NCBI GenBank assembly: GCA_000715605.1
Contig: KL568536.1
Span: forward strand, 43,750 to 50,303
Source of the DNA: Streptomyces speibonae
GTDB lineage: Bacteria; Actinomycetota; Actinomycetes; Streptomycetales; Streptomycetaceae
Direction: 5' to 3'
DNA: 6,554 nt
Shown here one piece after another: positions 5,468-6,554 of this stretch (its first letter is position 1; each line of letters opens with the position of its first letter). A program made the position numbers and the translations under genes. The notes beneath the pieces are model-generated. The model searched no databases. It was not told the DNA's origin and saw nothing but the letters and a program-made list of their open reading frames with translations.

Positions 5468-5487
5468 CTCCGGTCTGACGACCGGAG
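5468..5487. promoter_or_regulatory. 8-bp perfect inverted repeat, candidate operator
   Basis: CTCCGGTC (5468-5475) and GACCGGAG (5480-5487) are perfect inverted copies around a 4-bp TGAC centre. The element ends 20 bp before the preferred ABC ATG (5508) and lies in the promoter region shared with the divergent EphD-like gene. A repressor dimer bound here could cover a -35 region of the ABC promoter. It is the longest perfect inverted repeat I found in this intergenic region. Confidence 0.6.
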
Positions 5488-5500
5488 TGGCGCGGGTCAC

Positions 5501-5506
5501 TAGTGT
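5501..5506 (+). promoter_or_regulatory. Possible -10 element for the ABC operon
   Basis: TAGTGT fits the loose actinobacterial -10 pattern TANNNT. Transcription starting 7-8 bases later would begin near the GTG at 5514, giving a leaderless mRNA. That would explain why no Shine-Dalgarno is visible before any of the candidate starts. The -35 is poor: CTGACG at 5475-5480 leaves a 20-bp spacer. Confidence 0.3.
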
Positions 5507-5507
5507 C

Positions 5508-6494
5508 ATGGACGTGACTGTGATCGTGACCGAAAGCCTGAGCAAGCGGTTCCCCCGGGTGACCGCTCTTGACCGGCTCTCCGTGGACGTCGGGCCCGGT
5601 GTGACCGGACTCGTCGGAGCCAATGGAGCCGGCAAGTCCACACTGATCAAGATCCTGCTGGGTCTGTCCCCCGCCTCCGAGGGCCGCGCCGAAGTGCTCG
5701 GCCTCGACGTCGCCACCAAGGGCGCCGCCATCCGCGAGCGGGTCGGCTACATGCCGGAACACGACTGCCTGCCACCGGACGTCTCGGCCACCGAGTTCGT
5801 CGTCCACATGGCGCGCATGTCCGGCCTGCCGCCCACCGCCGCGCGGGAGCGCACCGCGGACACGCTGCGCCACGTCGGTCTGTACGAGGAGCGCTACCGT
5901 CCCATCGGCGGCTACTCCACCGGCATGAAGCAGCGCGTCAAGCTCGCGCAGGCCCTCGTGCACGACCCCCAGCTGGTCTTCCTGGACGAGCCGACCAACG
6001 GCCTCGACCCGGTCGGCCGCGACGACATGCTCGGGCTGATCCGCCGGATCCACACCGACTTCGGCATCTCGGTCCTGGTCACCTCCCACCTGCTGGGCGA
6101 GCTGGAGCGCACCTGCGACCACGTCGTCGTCATCGACGGCGGCAAGCTGCTGCGCTCCAGCTCCACCACGGACTTCACCCAGACCACTACGACCCTCGCC
6201 ATCGAGGTCACCGACACCGACGAGCACCCGGACGGCACCCGCGCGGTGCGCGAGGCGCTCCACGCGCGCGGGGTGGACACCGAGGACGGCAGCGGGCTGC
6301 CCGGCGCCGGACACATCCTGCTGCTCACCGCGCAGGGCGAGCAGACCTACGACCTGGTGCGGGACGTCATCGCGGACCTCGGCCTCGGCCTGGTGCGCAT
6401 GGAACAGCGCCGGCACCACATCTCCGAGGTCTTCACCGACAGCGACGAGAACCGCGACGAGGCACGGAAGGAGGCGGTCGGCCATGGCAGCTGA
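5508..6494 (+). CDS. ABC transporter ATP-binding protein
   Basis: A 328-residue nucleotide-binding subunit of the ABC-2/DrrA-like class, which powers export by or movement of a separate membrane protein on the inner side of the membrane. Walker A is GANGAGKST (37-45), the Q-loop region reads GYMPEHD (80-86) with Glu84 where many ABC proteins have Gln, the signature is YSTGMKQR (136-143), Walker B with the catalytic Glu is LVFLDEPTNGLD (156-167), and the switch His is His194 in TSHLL. A C-terminal extension of about 110 residues follows, as usual in this class. The start is uncertain: ATG at 5508 is used, but GTG at 5487, 5514 or 5520 is possible, and GTG 5514 fits a leaderless start (MTVIVTESLSKRF). 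Its end overlaps the next gene by 11 bp. The cargo is unknown. Confidence 0.94.
   Translation: MDVTVIVTESLSKRFPRVTALDRLSVDVGPGVTGLVGANGAGKSTLIKILLGLSPASEGRAEVLGLDVATKGAAIRERVGYMPEHDCLPPDVSATEFVVHMARMSGLPPTAARERTADTLRHVGLYEERYRPIGGYSTGMKQRVKLAQALVHDPQLVFLDEPTNGLDPVGRDDMLGLIRRIHTDFGISVLVTSHLLGELERTCDHVVVIDGGKLLRSSSTTDFTQTTTTLAIEVTDTDEHPDGTRAVREALHARGVDTEDGSGLPGAGHILLLTAQGEQTYDLVRDVIADLGLGLVRMEQRRHHISEVFTDSDENRDEARKEAVGHGS
6468..6474 (+). promoter_or_regulatory. Strong Shine-Dalgarno for the next gene
   Basis: AAGGAGG lies inside the 3' end of the ABC ATPase gene, nine bases before the ATG at 6484. It is the clearest ribosome-binding site in the window and fixes the start of the downstream gene. 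Confidence 0.8.
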
Positions 6495-6554
6495 GCAGTC
6501 CATGCAGACACCTGCCACTGCACCGGGTGACACCCGTATCCACAACATCGGCTA
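6484..6554 (+). CDS. N-terminus of the probable ABC transporter membrane subunit (3' truncated)
   Basis: Only 23 codons are visible, MAAEQSMQTPATAPGDTRIHNIGY, before the window ends at 6554. The ATG follows a strong AAGGAGG after 9 bases and overlaps the ATPase gene by 11 bp, so the two are surely one operon and translationally linked. No membrane segment is included in what can be seen; the peptide is a polar cytoplasmic-type leader. The call as permease rests on context, since ATPases of this class are usually followed by their ABC-2-type membrane partner. Confidence 0.75.
   Translation, partial: MAAEQSMQTPATAPGDTRIHNIG

Noticed and set aside
4003..5478. A 491-codon + strand open frame antisense to the EphD-like gene
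   Set aside because: It has no recognisable domains and an odd composition rich in Arg, Gly, His and Gln; the opposite strand encodes two intact enzyme domains.
2837..5731. A 964-codon minus-strand open frame ending in KptA
   Set aside because: Its upper part is low-complexity Gly/Arg/Ala sequence overlapping the clearly real EphD-like gene and the ABC gene; KptA has its own ATG at 3394 matching the family N-terminus.
6536..6544. GTATCCACA as a further DnaA box
   Set aside because: It has one mismatch, stands alone and lies in the coding start of the putative permease gene, so chance is the simplest explanation.
5412..6548. A 378-codon minus-strand open frame opposite the ABC ATPase
   Set aside because: It is the mirror of a gene with all ABC motifs and has no recognisable family features, so it is a high-GC shadow.
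1..6554. Insertion sequence, prophage, CRISPR array, tRNA or rRNA gene
   Set aside because: No transposase or phage protein, no regularly spaced repeats with unique spacers, and no tRNA- or rRNA-like sequence was seen. The Tn5 end at 1-19 is a library artefact, not a mobile element of the organism.

Overview
The window is high-GC DNA with strongly biased third positions and actinobacterial gene content, most likely from a Streptomyces-type chromosome. Supporting signs are an F420-type luciferase-like oxidoreductase, an EphD-like hydrolase/dehydrogenase fusion, a perfect 14-bp ParB site (parS) and DnaA boxes including the actinobacterial form TTGTCCACA. The first 19 bases are not genomic: they match the Nextera/Tn5 mosaic-end adapter exactly, so the contig begins with untrimmed library sequence and the first gene is cut by it.

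Layout from left to right: (1) adapter, 1-19; (2) the C-terminal part of an M23 metallopeptidase on the + strand, ending at 420; (3) a 25-bp convergent gap holding a hairpin; (4) a run of five minus-strand genes. In map order these are a Cof-type HAD phosphatase (446-1315), an LLM-class flavin/F420-dependent oxidoreductase (1420-2322), a small protein of unknown function (2382-2840), an RNA 2'-phosphotransferase KptA/Tpt1 (2837-3394) and an EphD-like alpha/beta-hydrolase + SDR fusion (3589-5406). (5) A divergent promoter region of about 100 bp with three symmetric or repeated elements; (6) on the + strand, an ABC transporter ATPase (about 5508-6494) followed by the overlapping start of its likely membrane partner (6484 to the window end).

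The minus-strand genes are transcribed from right to left. KptA and the small unknown protein are joined by an ATGA stop/start overlap and are almost certainly translationally coupled. The 59-bp gap between the unknown gene and the oxidoreductase carries parS. The 194-bp gap between the fusion gene and kptA is the densest non-coding stretch. It contains three DnaA-box-like 9-mers, two of which form an inverted pair that can also fold as an RNA hairpin, followed by six tandem 13-bp units that are C-rich on + and G-rich on the transcribed strand.

In Streptomyces, parS sites cluster around oriC. This site, with a DnaA-box cluster 1.1 kb away, therefore suggests an origin-proximal location. The DnaA-box group is too small to be oriC itself. 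There are no tRNA or rRNA genes, insertion sequences, CRISPR arrays or phage genes, and no gene-free stretch longer than 300 bp.
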